Shown here: positions 23,766 through 34,719 of the stretch, one piece after another
Layout of the letters: the number at the start of each line of letters is the position of its first letter
How positions within the stretch are numbered: the first letter of the stretch is position 1
Assembly (NCBI RefSeq): GCF_029784135.1
Contig: NC_073746.1
Location: forward strand, 75,879,542-75,943,541
Source of the DNA: Toxorhynchites rutilus septentrionalis
Lineage: Eukaryota > Arthropoda > Insecta > Diptera > Culicidae
Direction: 5' to 3'
DNA: 64,000 nucleotides
Translations under genes and position numbers: made by a program
The notes under the pieces: generated by a model
Seen by the model: only the letters and a program-made list of their open reading frames with translations
Database searches by the model: none
What the model was told of the DNA's origin: nothing

Positions 23766-26090
23766 TCGAAATCTATGAAATTTGTGGAATTTGTGCAATC
23801 TGTGAAATTTGTAGAATCCGCGGAATCCGTAAATCTGTGGAATCTTTGGAATCTGTGGAATTTGTGTAATCTGTAGGATTCGTTGAATCTGTTTAATGTG
23901 TTAAATCTGTGGAATTTAAGGAATCCGTGGAACCTTTGGAATCTTTGAGATCCGTAAAATCTATAAAATCCGTGGAATTCGTGGAATATTTGTCACTTGT
24001 GGAATTTGTATAATGTGTTAAATTCGTCGAATCGGATTAATCTGTTGAATCTGTGGAATCTGTGAAATCTTAAGATCTATTGAATCTATGCAATCTATCT
24101 ATATCTATAGAATCTATGGATTTTTTGGATTCTGTAGAATGAGTGAAATCTATTAGATCTGCGCAATCTATTAGATTTAAGAAATCTGTGAAATCTGATA
24201 AATCTGTGGAATCCGTGGAATCTTTGGAATCTGTGGAATTTGTGTAATGTGTTGAATTCGTTGAATCTTTTTAATCTTTAGAATCTGTGGGATCCATGGA
24301 ATCCGTGGAATCTTCGGAAATTTTGGAATCTGTGAAATCTGTATAATCCGTGGAAAATGTGGGATTTCCATGATATGTTGAAGTCGTTGAATTGGGTTAA
24401 TCTGTTGAACATGTTTAATCTGTGAAATCTGTGAAATCTATTGAATATGTGGAATCTGTGAAACCTGTGGCATCTGTGGAATCTATTGAATCTGTTGAAT
24501 CTGGGGAATATATTGAATCTGAGGAATTTGTGAAATTTGTGGAATCCGTGAGATATATGGATTCTGTAGAATCCTTGGAAACTGTGGAATATGTGCAATG
24601 TGTTGAATTCGCTAAATCTGTTGAATCTGTTAAATCTGTGGAATCTATGGGATCCGTGGAATCTGTGGAATATTTGGAATCTGAGGAATCTGTGGAATTT
24701 GTATAATGTTTTAAATTCGTCGAATCGGATTAATCTGTTGAATCAGTTGCATTTGTGGAATCTTTGGATCTGTGGAATCTATGAAATCTATTGGATCTGT
24801 AGAATCTGTGAAATTTTTGGAATCTGTTTAACCTGTGAAAATTATTGGATTTGTGGAACCTGTGGAATGTATCTGGAACCTGATGAATCCGTGGAAGCTG
24901 TTCAAATCGTGGAATCCGTGGAATCTTTGGAATCTGTGGAATTTCTGGAATCTGTTAAATCTATTGGACCTGTGGAATCTGTAAAATCTTTGGTTCTGTG
25001 GAATCTATGAAATCTATTGGATCTGTGAAATCTTGAATTCATATCAATAGATAATCGGTGGAATTTTTGGAAACTGTTGAATCTGTGGAATCTATTAGAT
25101 CCATGAAACCTATAGGATTTGTGAAATCTTGATATCTATTGAATCGGCGGAATTGGTGGAGTTTTTGGAATCTGTTGAATCTGTAGAATCTATAAGATCT
25201 GTGAAACCTATAGAATTTGTGGAATCTGTGGGATCTGGAGAATCTGTGGAATCTGTGGAATCCGTGAAATCTTTGAAATTGGAATCTTCTGAATCTATGG
25301 AATCTGTGGAACTATGGAATTCATGGAATATTTGGAATCTGTGGATTCCGTGGAATCTGTGGATTCCGTGGAATCTGTGGATTCCGTGGAATATGTGGAT
25401 TCCGTGGAATCTGTAGAATTTGCATAATGTGTTGATTCGTTGAATCGAATGAATTTGTTAAATATGTTTAATCTGTTGAATCTGTGAAATCCGCCGGATC
25501 TGTGGAATCTGTAAAATCTGTGGAATCTGTAAAATCTGTGGAATCTGTAAAATCTGTGAAATCTGTAGAATTTTTCGAATTTTTGGAATCTGTGGAATCT
25601 ATTGAATCTGTTGAATCTGTAGAATGTATTGGATTTATAGAATTTGTGGAATCTTTGCAATCTGTTGAACATGTGGAATCTATTGGTTCTGTGGAATCTG
25701 GGGAACTTGTTGAATCTATGGAATCTGTGAAATCTATTGGATATTCGGAATAAGTGGAGTCTGTGGAGTCTATTGTATCTGTTGAATCCGTGGAATATAT
25801 TGGATCTGAGGAATATGTCGAATCTGTGAAATTTGTAGAATCCCTGAAATCTATGAAATTTGAGGAATCTGTGGAATTCGTTGAATCTATGGAATCTGTG
25901 GAATCTGTGAAATCCATGGAATATGTGGAATCTGTGAAATCTGTAAAATCTATGGGATCTGTGGAATCAGTGAAATCTGTCGAATCTGTACAATTTTTGG
26001 AATCGATTAAATCTATCGAGTCTGTTGAATCTTTTGGATCTATGAAATCTGTAGAATTTGTGGAATCTGTAAATTCTACTGGATCTGTAG
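23766..26090. repeat. 9-bp satellite array, GAATCTGTG type
   Basis: About 2.3 kb of degenerate GAATCTGTG units, directly abutting the GAATCTCTC array. Variants such as GAATTTGTG, AAATCTGTG and GAATCTATT are frequent, with local homogenised patches such as GAATCTGTAAAATCTGTG at 25500-25560. Plus-strand frames read as Val-Glu-Ser repeats and minus-strand frames as Asp-Ser-Thr or Phe-His-Arg repeats; all are spurious. The shared GAATCT core suggests both arrays derive from one 9-mer. Confidence 0.95.
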
Positions 26091-26954
26091 AATGTACAGT
26101 GATTCAAAATCAAATTCGTACCCTACCATTACTTTTGCTTTCAAAACATTCTATTTAAATAATGACGCATATATCATTTTACAGCTCAATTTATTTCATG
26201 TCAATGCATTGAAAATTTACCTCGAAGGCTATTCCGGTGGCCTTTTTCGAAATAGACATAGACTCGGCTACAGTCGATTATATACATGTTGCACCAGCAC
26301 CATTATTCCATATCTCATAACTACATCAATATATCTTTGGCACCGCATGTAAACAACAACAATGACAACACTTGCAAGTATCAAAAATCATGCTACATGA
26401 TATTTAGTGTTGCCTCAAAGGAATCGCACCTCTAGATATCGTTCGTACAAACTAAGCCTAAACCAAGCGCCAAACAAGCGTTCACCATAGCATGCATACA
26501 GAGCCATACACTGGTGGCTTGAAACTACTAGCAATATAAACATTTCTCATCAGCGCAAACGCTATTCTCAAAAGAAACGCTTCTGTTAATATTACTGGCC
26601 TCGAAAAGAGTTGCATTACTTTCTTATGCTCGAGATAAGCGCAGCTGTCTCCCTTAGTGGAGGAAGTTTTGCTACTGGCAAGCAAAACCTAATCACATAC
26701 AAAATTCCAGAACATTTACTTTCTTGATGACTAAACAAGAGAAATAAACTCTTATTGTTAATAACAACCTCGAAAACAGTAGCAATGCTTCATTATGATC
26801 AATATTAGCGCAAATGCAATCCTAGTTGAAGGCAGTTTTGCGACTGGCACGCGAACCCAAATAACTTATAACATTCCAGTAAGATATTCAAGATGCTTAG
26901 TATTCCCAAATAATTTTTTGGTGCACAACCTTAACGTCTGCTTCGCCATAACGT
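26091..26954. other. Spacer with a loose internal duplication
   Basis: No supported gene. Two segments resemble each other: about 26605-26700 (CTCGAAAAGAGTTGC ... TTTTGCTACTGGCAAGC) and about 26768-26860 (CTCGAAAACAGTAGC ... TTTTGCGACTGGCACGC), about 160 bp apart. Confidence 0.4.
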
Positions 26955-26958
26955 CAGT

Positions 26959-27575
26959 TTAATGCATTGATGCATTCTCAAAGGCACAAACGAAGCCCTT
27001 ATGAAGACGGAAAATAAACAATGTTAACTGCTTGGAAAAAGACCGAATTATGCCACACAGCTTGTACTCTGCTGTAACACCCATCGATGCGAATTCGCTG
27101 ATGAGTTTGTCAAGAGCGACCGCCTTCACCACCAGCGGGTGGAGTTTGATTTTGGTTGCTGCCTGGGCGTTTACATTTTCGACCGACGCGCCGAAATCGC
27201 CTCCTTCGCTGTTATTCGGTGCGATGTCACATTCGCGAAGGCTCGGTTCAGTGCGAGCGCTTTTCACTGCACCAACACCGCGTGCATCATTAGATGACGC
27301 TTACCTCGAAATTTTTTTGCCCCTGGCAATGCGTTCGTTTTTTGCAGGGCTCGAGCCTGCCTTCCTCTTCTTCTTGCTCATCGCACACTACGCGAAGCGT
27401 CCAATTTATGACGCGGAAAGAAGAACACACGATACGAATAACGCGAAAAACGAACAGAAAAATCAAACGACGATTTCCAAGTTGGATTACCACTGGTGGG
27501 GTCCAATCTTAGATCGAAGCGCAGCGAAAGCAAAGTGAACTGGATTACTCAACAGTCCGATGCCGAATGAAAGTT
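26959..27575 (-). pseudogene. Jockey-like retrotransposon: 5' leader and ORF1 (gag-like) start, relic
   Basis: On the minus strand, a leader from about 27570 is followed by an ATG near 27383 (MSKKKRKAGSSPAKNERIAR, basic N-terminus). After a frame break, 27267-26959 reads TEPSLRECDIAPNNSEGGDF, AATKIKLHPLVVKAVALDKL and ISEFASMGVTAEYKLCGI. I recognise this as the N-terminal part of ORF1 of mosquito Jockey-type elements, which normally continues into a gag-pre/zinc-knuckle region. Here similarity stops after YKLCGI, so the RNA-binding part is missing. The 168-codon frame on the opposite strand is its shadow. Confidence 0.6.
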
Positions 27576-27769
27576 TGCCTCAGCGAGATCCACTGTTTAT
27601 ACTCTAGGCAAGTATTCCCCTTCATTCTTCTTCTTTTCCTTTGTTCACGGAGACTTTAAATCCTACGATTTCCCCTCCGTTGGTCGTCGATAAGTTGGTC
27701 GTTATTGGTAGCTCTGTTCGGGAAAGCAATCAAATGGACAGAACAAATGTATGGGAAAATAGAAACACT

Positions 27770-28975
27770 TAAAGTTTAGATTACAGATTACAATTCAAAA
27801 ACAGAGGCCGACATAAAGTGTAACCCAAAGAGTTTCTTCAATTACCTAAAAACGAAATTAAAAAGCAAAAGTTTTCCATCACGCATGCACTTTGACCTTG
27901 ATCTTATTGACGAAATCGAGGAGAATGACCCAGAACCTCTTTGCATATTCTATATTAAAACATCTGAGGAGGACCGAGATCGTGATTCCCTCGCATTTCT
28001 TCCAGAATTTCCATCCGATGTTGGCGTCAGACAACTGCCAGTGACATTTTTGACGTATTAAATAAGCTTGACGTCTCGAAAGAAGTGCACCCGTGGCCGA
28101 GTGGTTAGCGTCTCACATTATCATGCCGGGTGTTCGGGTTCGATTCCCGTTCTGACCGAGGAATTTTTCGTCAAAGAAATTTCCTTCGACTTGCACTGTG
28201 GTCACGCGTATTCAAGAGCTTGCCCCTCGGAATACATTCAAGGCGTGTTATTTGGATTAAGAAATCTCAACTATGTATTAATTAATGACGCTAGTCAATG
28301 CATACGTTGAGACGGCAAAAGTTCCACAGGGAACGTGAACGCCATTCAAGAAGAAGAAGTCTCGAAAGAACCAGGTCCTGGCTAAATTCTACCGGTATTT
28401 ATAAAAAAATTTGGCATCTGAATTAACTCACCCATTTTTGTGGCTTTTCAATAAGTCATTGGAATCGGAAAGATTCCCAAAAATATGGAAAAACATATAA
28501 ATATAAAAACTTTGTACGTAACATACATCAGGTCAATTCTCGAATATTGTTGTATTGTATGGTTCCTCTACATAACTTAACACGAAGACCGAATTGAATC
28601 TGTACAAAAACAATTTTTATTATTGCTAACGTTGCATGCTAATAGATATAAAAAGCTTAAAAGAACGTTGGAACTTTGCCCTGATTCTATTTATTGTTGA
28701 CAACGAGTGGACTCACACTCAGGACTCAGACCTCAGAATTCAGGACTCAGAAAAAATACTAGGAAACCTAAATTTTTACGCATCCACTAGATATGATGGC
28801 ATGATGAGCCTCTGTAACGAACACAACAGAATAATTGATGTAACCAGGTAAAGTTCATCTTAGTTCATCTTATCTTAGTAGAATGAGAAACAGTTAACTT
28901 TACCATCATTATTATATTTGAGCAACTTATGTAGTCTTGTGGTTTGACGAAATATATAAAGAAATAATTTCATCA
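27770..28975 (+). pseudogene. Jockey-like retrotransposon ORF2 relic
   Basis: From about 27800 the frame reads EADIKCNPKSFFNYLKTKLK, SFPSRMHFDLDLIDEIEEND, then EEDRDRDSLAFLPEFPSDVG. This is the linker between endonuclease and RT in Jockey-type elements. It is interrupted by a SINE (28085-28358) and resumes with PGPG..LPVFIKKFG, SPIFVAFQ and GKIPKNMEKHI. After a large deletion removing the catalytic RT core, the C-terminal part (VTYIRSILEYCCIVWFLYIT; EHNRIIDVTR) runs to about 28860, with a probable 3' end near 28975. Many stops. It is oriented away from the Jockey ORF1 relic at 27.0-27.6 kb, so they are two insertions or an inversion. Confidence 0.65.
28085..28358 (+). mobile_element. tRNA-derived SINE with 12-bp target duplication
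   Basis: A polymerase III A box (GTGGCCGAGTGGTTAGCGTC, 28093-28112) and B box (GGTTCGATTCCC) sit at tRNA spacing. A non-tRNA body with ATTCAAGGCGTGTTATTT and a short GAA-repeat tail follow. The perfect 12-bp duplication GTCTCGAAAGAA lies at 28073-28084 and 28359-28370. It interrupts the Jockey ORF2 relic, so it inserted later. Same family as the copy at 54835-55063. It is not a functional tRNA: the anticodon arm and 3' acceptor half are not conserved. Confidence 0.9.
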
Positions 28976-30681
28976 TGTAACATATTGAATTCGTTTCTTG
29001 AATTAAATGAATTAATTATCCAGCAACCTCTTTAGTTCTGAGAATCTCGAATCAGAAATCTACAATCAAATTAACAGAAAAAATCGCAGTCGCTTGAAAA
29101 TAAGCATATCGAACTGGAAAAGCTTTTGTTAGATTACGCAACAGAAGGAATTGTATCGATTGGTTGCAAATGCTCACCTTCGCTTTGCTACTAGCACTTC
29201 AAACCACTTGCCATCAAATGCTACACTTTCTGGAACCGTTCCCGGGCAAACCTGTATCCTGCCTTCAACTCACAAATCGAACACAATCGTACAATGTCGC
29301 CGCTGTAATACCACCAACAACCACGGTGATAACAGGACAGAAGAGGAAGATTATTATGTTGAAAATCGTACTTTCCCAGTCCCGGTTCTGTATCCTTTTT
29401 TCACAATGTGACAATCCTTCTTCCTTCTTGCATCCGTTGCGCGATCCATGGGTAATGCGGTTTCGACTTTTATATACGTAAACAAGCTCAGCATCCCCCT
29501 CACAAACTGCAAACCCATCCTGCAAACCAACTTTCCCAGCGAGCAACAGCCCCGTTCTATTCAATCTGAGAACTACCCCCATCCTCAGTGCTTATCATGT
29601 ACCCTGCTTAATATGCTCGAGAGTGAATAGTATTCCGGACGGTAACCAAGCGTTGGTTGAATCTGTAACATAACATTAGAAAAGTTACGCTCGACACAAG
29701 TGACAAAAGTATGCCACCGACAACTTCCCCGGTAAATTAAAATGAAAATAGCTTCGAACCGTTGCACCGTTCGAACGTCCGCATACCTCTCCCCGTGCAG
29801 CGAGAAAACGCTTTCGCGGGTTTAGGAAATGCTGTCGTCATACAAATCTGTCTGCGGAGATAAATCGTCGGGATTTCTTGTGCAGTAGTAGCCTACAACC
29901 TACCCACATCGTACGAGAAGTGAAACCGTTACAGTTACCGACCTGGGCTCATATCCTAGCCTCCTTCCTTCATTTCCATCTCCGAAATGGAGTTACGAGT
30001 TGTGACCGTCTCGTATGAACCTGTACGGTACGGAGTTAGATACCTCGGCCCAGCGGTAGTAGCACTCACGACTATCGTGAATAGCGACAATGTCAAGAGC
30101 CACGACGACGGCGGTGACTTTCGCATAACAAAGCAGGAATTTTGCTTAACGATACCCTAATTGGAACACCGTTTTCATCTGTTTCCCCCCCTTGTAGGTA
30201 TGTGGCTCGTATTCGCTCGACAAAATGATTCAGTTTTATCTGACAAAAGAAGCTGCGCCGTGGCAGCCAAGCACCGTGAAATGCATCTTTCTGTCTGTGG
30301 ATGTATGTGAGGCAGGAGCGATGTTGGCATTGTTGGTGTGTTACGGTAACCGAATTTGGTCAATTAACCTCAATTTGAGGGACAACTGATGGTATGTAAT
30401 GAGTCCACGAGGACATATTGCGGCAACAAGAGGGGTTGCTCGGAAGTATTTTGACATTTTGCTACAAGTGGCTAATGTTGGAAACGTATATTTATAATCA
30501 TCTCTACCCTCCATGTAACAGATATATCAATTCGATTATGAATACTTATGTTCAGCTCAATCGTTGTAACATATTTTTTATTCAAGGCTTATGAAGATTA
30601 CCAAACATGCTCTTAATATTTTCAGCAATGGAGGGGTTGTTGGAGTGTGATCGATACTATTATATTTAAATTTGTAGTACA
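28976..30681. other. 1.7 kb unrecognised region
   Basis: Overlapping frames of about 100 codons at 29151-29630 lie on both strands with no recognised domain. GC content is somewhat higher than in flanking repeats between 29200 and 30400. No repeat structure noticed; it could be host DNA. Confidence 0.4.
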
Positions 30682-30861
30682 CTAGCTGACCCGGCAAACG
30701 GTGTTCTGCCACAAAAATGATTTCTAGTGAATATGTTGGTTGTTAAATAAAAAATTACTAATGTATTGTAAGTGTGTATAAATGTTTTAACGATCGACAC
30801 ATGCGTGAAACGTTCATTACTATTGTGTTCATACACAATAGTAAAAAAACACAATACAAAT

Positions 30862-31110
30862 GGTCGGTGTTGAGTCAGACCGGACCATGTGACATTTTTA
30901 TGATTTCGAGAAAAACGCGTTTGAAGTTTGGTGCTATAAGGGGTTTTCATTGAGCGTTCAAAACAATTTCGATAAGTCATTCCTGCTGTACGCGTGATTT
31001 TCCAAATCTGATAAATGTGAAATGTAGTTTACAAAATGTTTAGCCTAATGCAATCAATAACTCGATATTTTTAGTTTTGCGACTTGGTCCGCTCTGACTT
31101 AACACCGACC
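30862..31110. mobile_element. 249-bp MITE with AAAT target duplication
   Basis: Terminal inverted repeats: left GGTCGGTGTTGAGTCAGACC, right the reverse complement with few mismatches (ends AACACCGACC). AAAT occurs at 30858-30861 and again at 31111-31114. Removing the element and one AAAT restores the tandem-unit sequence ATACAAATGAAACACAAATT seen repeatedly to the right, so the insertion into the pre-existing repeat is well supported. Confidence 0.8.
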
Positions 31111-31650
31111 AAATGAAACACAAATTTCTGCATTACTCGAGAATTAATGAAGCAAATGAAATCAAAATAGGCATATGGAGGTTTTAGAGTGCAATCAATG
31201 TTTCTATGGTGATTAGACTCTCCACCCCCCTCTCCAAGGGGGGCTGCCATACAAATGAAACTCAAATTTCTGCATTACACGAGATTTAATCAAGCAAATG
31301 GAACCAAATTTGCATATAGAGGTTTTAGGGTGCAATAAATGATTCTATGGTGGTTAGATACTCCTCCCTCCCTCTCTAAAGGGAGGCTGCCATACAAATG
31401 AAACACAAATTTCTGCATAACTCGAGAATTAATGAAGCAAATGGAACCAAATTTGTCATGTGGAAGTTTTAGGGTGCGATAAATGTTTTTACGGTGGTTA
31501 GACAATCCATCCCCCTCTCTAAGGGGGGGCTACCATACAAATGAATCACAAATTCCAGGGGGCACACAAACACAAACTTCTGCATAACTCGAGAACTAAT
31601 CAAGCACAATTTGGGATGTGAGGATTTTTGGGTATGAGAAATTTTTCTAT
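31111..31650. repeat. Helitron-internal tandem repeats, about 143-bp unit
   Basis: TTTCTGCATTACTCGAG-type unit starts recur at about 31124, 31267, 31410 and 31577. Each unit holds a GAAGCAAATGGAACCAAATTTG-like segment, TTTTAGGGTGCAATAAATG, a C/T-rich CCCCTCTCTAAGG stretch and GCTGCCATACAAATGAAACA. The same family of units is at 55800-56310, in opposite orientation. Confidence 0.85.
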
Positions 31651-32199
31651 GATGGTATGACACCCCTCCCTCTTCTGGAATGGAGAGGGGGTCCAATAAA
31701 ATATTACATATATTTCAACCAAAAATATTCCAACCAAACATGACAATAGAAAATTTTCGGAAAACTCTGAAGGAAAAAGGGAAAATTTTATTCCCATATG
31801 TTCTACGCACGATGAAACGCACTCCTATATCTTCTTCTATCTATACCAAATAAAGAGTAGCGCCGAATGTGTTGATAAGAGCAGAACTCGAGGAAGGAAT
31901 TTTCCGATTTAGGGCTGTCTTTATTCTATCATAATTTCTGTATGAAACATTTATTCCATGTAACGGAGAAACATGTTATTTGCAAGTGGTTGAAAAATCT
32001 CGAACGAGAATTGTGTCTGAAAATAATCTGATATTATAATGATGAGTTTTGTTAGAAATACTAGGAATTTTATAGTGAAAGGTAAATTCAATGGGGTCGA
32101 TTAGAAGATCAATCAATGAACAGTTCTGCGATTGGACCCATAAACTTGCTCATAGTAAGGAAACGTGAATTTTTGAGGAATTGATAACAAAAAACAAAT

Positions 32200-32232
32200 T
32201 TTGGGCGGGACGAAATTTGCCGGGTCAGCTAG
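32200..32232 (+). mobile_element. Second Helitron 3' terminus (plus orientation)
   Basis: GGGCGGGACGAAATTTGCCG then GGTCAGCTAG ends at 32232 and is followed by T. This is the same 3' end type as at 30682 and 55106, but facing right. About 300 bp to its left (31905-32200) match the terminal arm of the copy at 55106-55420. The segment 30682-32232 is therefore bounded by two outward-facing 3' ends. Confidence 0.7.
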
Positions 32233-33599
32233 TTCCCGATAAATTTCATTAACGAATCTGGCATGTTTGTTCTCTTGAACGCTAAATGTAAAGTGAAAAA
32301 GGGAATATATTTTTGTCGTAATACAGACAAATTCAGTAAAGAAAATCAATGCAAATCGTTGTTGCAAATGTATTTGTTGCTCTTCATCGAACGACAGAAC
32401 TCAACATTAATATGAGCATTGAATGTTTTGCTCACCTGAGGCGAATATTGGAAATCCACCTAGGCTTGCGGTCTTGTCGTTGATGAAATCTGTAAGAAAA
32501 TGCATTGTGCATTTTCCATCTGCCATGCAAGGCTATAAAAGTTTTAGATTACCGCACGGCCATGAACCATGTTTGTGGTAACAATATCGAAAAATCACCC
32601 ATATTTCGTCATTGGCAGACCCAAAAGCAATTTTAAGTTGTTGAAATTGGGATAATTTTTTTATTCGATATTGTTTAAATACTCAGTAGACATAGTCCTG
32701 ACTAGGATTGGGTGATCTCGGATCGAGTTTCAGGAGATCGATCTTTTCCATTCCGATTTCCGTTTTTTAGGATCGATCTTTTTTACTCGAGAAAATCGAG
32801 AAAATCGGTATTTTTGCTTTCGATTTTTTCGATCTCATATTTCGATCTTTTTGTAGATTTGTTTTTCAATATACATCAAATTCACTCTCGCCAAATGAAC
32901 ATTTGGATCGTATCTTCTATGATTTACTTCCGTAAAAATGCTTACAGAGACGTAACTAGCGACAGTTACTGTGGGGATGTACTGTATCCAATGGCTCATA
33001 GGATCATTGAACTAGATGTTGACATCAATTCCTGGTGAAACGTTGTTTTTTGGAACTGATGCCAAAATCAGGAATCGGTTTCGACTAAATGACAGACGTA
33101 TGACACGATTGGCTTTTATGAGATCGTTGTCAGCTGAGTTCTGGGCAGATACTAGTTGTTGAATTTCTGATAATGCTTTTTCAATTATTGTATTTAATAA
33201 AACGATGAATGCCCTGAAGAATTTTTTTAAGCTTTAAAAATTTTGATGGCCTGCATACTGAGAAACAAAAATGAATGCTTTTGATGTTTCATTATAAATA
33301 TGAAATTTGTATTCCCCGTTTAAAGAAAAGACGACACTCCTATAAAATAAGCGAATGAATTGGAAATATTTTTTTTCGATTTTTCAGAGATCGATTTTTT
33401 GGTACCGATTTAGTCAGTGGATCGATCTCTGCGTCGTTTGGAACCATAACTTAAATACTCTTCTATTAATCTGCTTGCATTTCAGCCAAAATATTATCCA
33501 GAATATAAAATAATTGTCAGAGACTATTTTAGTTCATGATTTTTTCCTACTTGCAGAGAATGTGTTATTCTGTTACACTGAACACACAATAGAGCCATA
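32233..33599. other. Spacer with GATCGAT-rich segments
   Basis: No supported gene. At 32715-32850 and again at 33370-33430 the sequence is rich in GATCGATCTTTT / CGATTTTTTCGATC words in partly inverted arrangement, possibly ends of another short element of about 730 bp. No clean termini. Confidence 0.4.
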
Positions 33600-34523
33600 T
33601 TTCATTTAACATTTTTGCTAGCTTATTTCACTCGAAAATTCATAACAATTTACGCTTCACAGAAATGGAACACGAAGCTCAATGACGTCTATACGCATTG
33701 CGTTTCAAGGTTGGATGATATTTGCACAACCCGTCGAAGTCGAACGGATGACAGAATGCGATATTGTAATCGATTCAGGGAATTTTTACTCGATCGGATT
33801 TCAGAATACGGGTCAGTAGTTGATCAATAGACGCATCTGGGAGTGAATTGAATTGAGGAAATTACACTATCGATTTCCTCAGGTCGTATTTTGTCGACTA
33901 TACAGAATAAAAATGTGCATATGAAGGTATCCTCGCTTTTGCATCCAGCCGAATATATCCAGCAAGGTGTGGAACCGAATACATGTAACGTTGTGACGAA
34001 GCTCATTCTACATTTCATTCATTGTTTTGTTTGAACACACGTCGGCGTTGCTCATGATAGCGTCTCGCAAGTGAGTGTATTTTTCCTCACATCGCTTCTG
34101 ACTGTCTAGAATCGCAGTCGTTCGCTCTTTACCTCTATATCGTTCGCAATATTAGTACAATTGAAGAAGAAGATGGAGAGCGTCGTTTGAACGGTGGGTG
34201 TCAACGATGAACTCCAGATTATTGTTAATTCGTTTCTTCGAATCACAATCTCTCGCGTCGCTTACCATGACTCCAGCAATGTATTCTACAATATACGCAT
34301 TGAATGTATAGACGTAGTCTCCATTCGGTGTTTTATTAGAACTGATGACAGAAACGTGATTGTCACCTTGCAAACCGAGCATGTATAATATGATGAATTT
34401 CAATAATTCATTATGTTTACTCAAAAAGTTTTCCAGCTCGCTAGCAATAAGCATGGTTTTAGCCGAATTGAGGTTATTGGCGCATGTGTGGATGGAAGTT
34501 CGATGAAGCGAACTTAGCACCAT
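33600..34523 (-). pseudogene. Helitron Rep (HUH nuclease) relic
   Basis: Minus-strand 34523-34152 reads NNLNSAKTMLIASELENFLS, LQGDNHVSVISSNKTPNGDY, FNAYIVEYIAGVMV and NNNLEFIVDTHRSNDALHLL, the typical Helitron Rep N-terminal region (..FNAP..dEvA.imv...r.n.L..i...h..YDAL.yPL). At about 34018-33850, FVTTLHVFGSTPCW and DKIRPEEIDSVISS follow. Between them another frame holds KARIPSYAHFY, a decayed form of the HUH motif region (GLPHAH) in which the first His is lost. Further weak similarity runs to about 33600. The helicase domain is absent. Multiple frame breaks. Confidence 0.7.
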
Positions 34524-34719
34524 CTGTCATTTAACAACGTAAGTAAATTCGCTCTCTTAGAAAAACAAACTACAGGTCGATTATTAGGATATTATTCATA
34601 CCAAAATACTCAAATCGCGATGAAAAATATGCATAATTTCATGAAAATCGGTCGAGTCGTTTCGGAGGAGTTCGACCACGAACATCGTGATACGAGATTT
34701 TTTTTTATATATATAGAGA

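Larger units (their letters stand above)
30682..34719 (-). mobile_element. Helitron, 4.0 kb, with nested insertions
   Basis: On the minus strand the element starts TCTCTATATATATAAAAA at 34719 (preceded by A) and ends ...GTCAGCTAG at 30682 (followed by T). These match Helitron rules: 5' TC, 3' CTRR, insertion between A and T. Just inside the 3' end, GGCAGAACACCGTTTGCC can form the usual short hairpin. A decayed Rep gene lies near the 5' end (33.6-34.5 kb). The interior holds a MITE, tandem repeats and a second, oppositely oriented CTAG end at 32232. Helitrons replicate by rolling circle via a HUH nuclease-helicase; this copy is dead. Confidence 0.75.

Noticed and set aside
22847..25917. Long open frames (up to 166 codons) encoding REI, ERF, VES, FHR or DST repeats
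   Set aside because: They are produced by 9-bp satellite units whose period is a multiple of three; open frames exist on both strands at once.
22561..26090. CRISPR-like array
   Set aside because: The repeat is a continuous 9-mer without spacers, in a eukaryotic context.
27032..27538. 168-codon plus-strand frame
   Set aside because: It is antisense to the Jockey-type ORF1 relic, whose minus-strand reading has recognisable family motifs.
28085..28170. Functional tRNA gene
   Set aside because: Only A and B boxes and part of the tRNA half fit; the unit has a long non-tRNA body, a GAA tail and a TSD, so it is a SINE.
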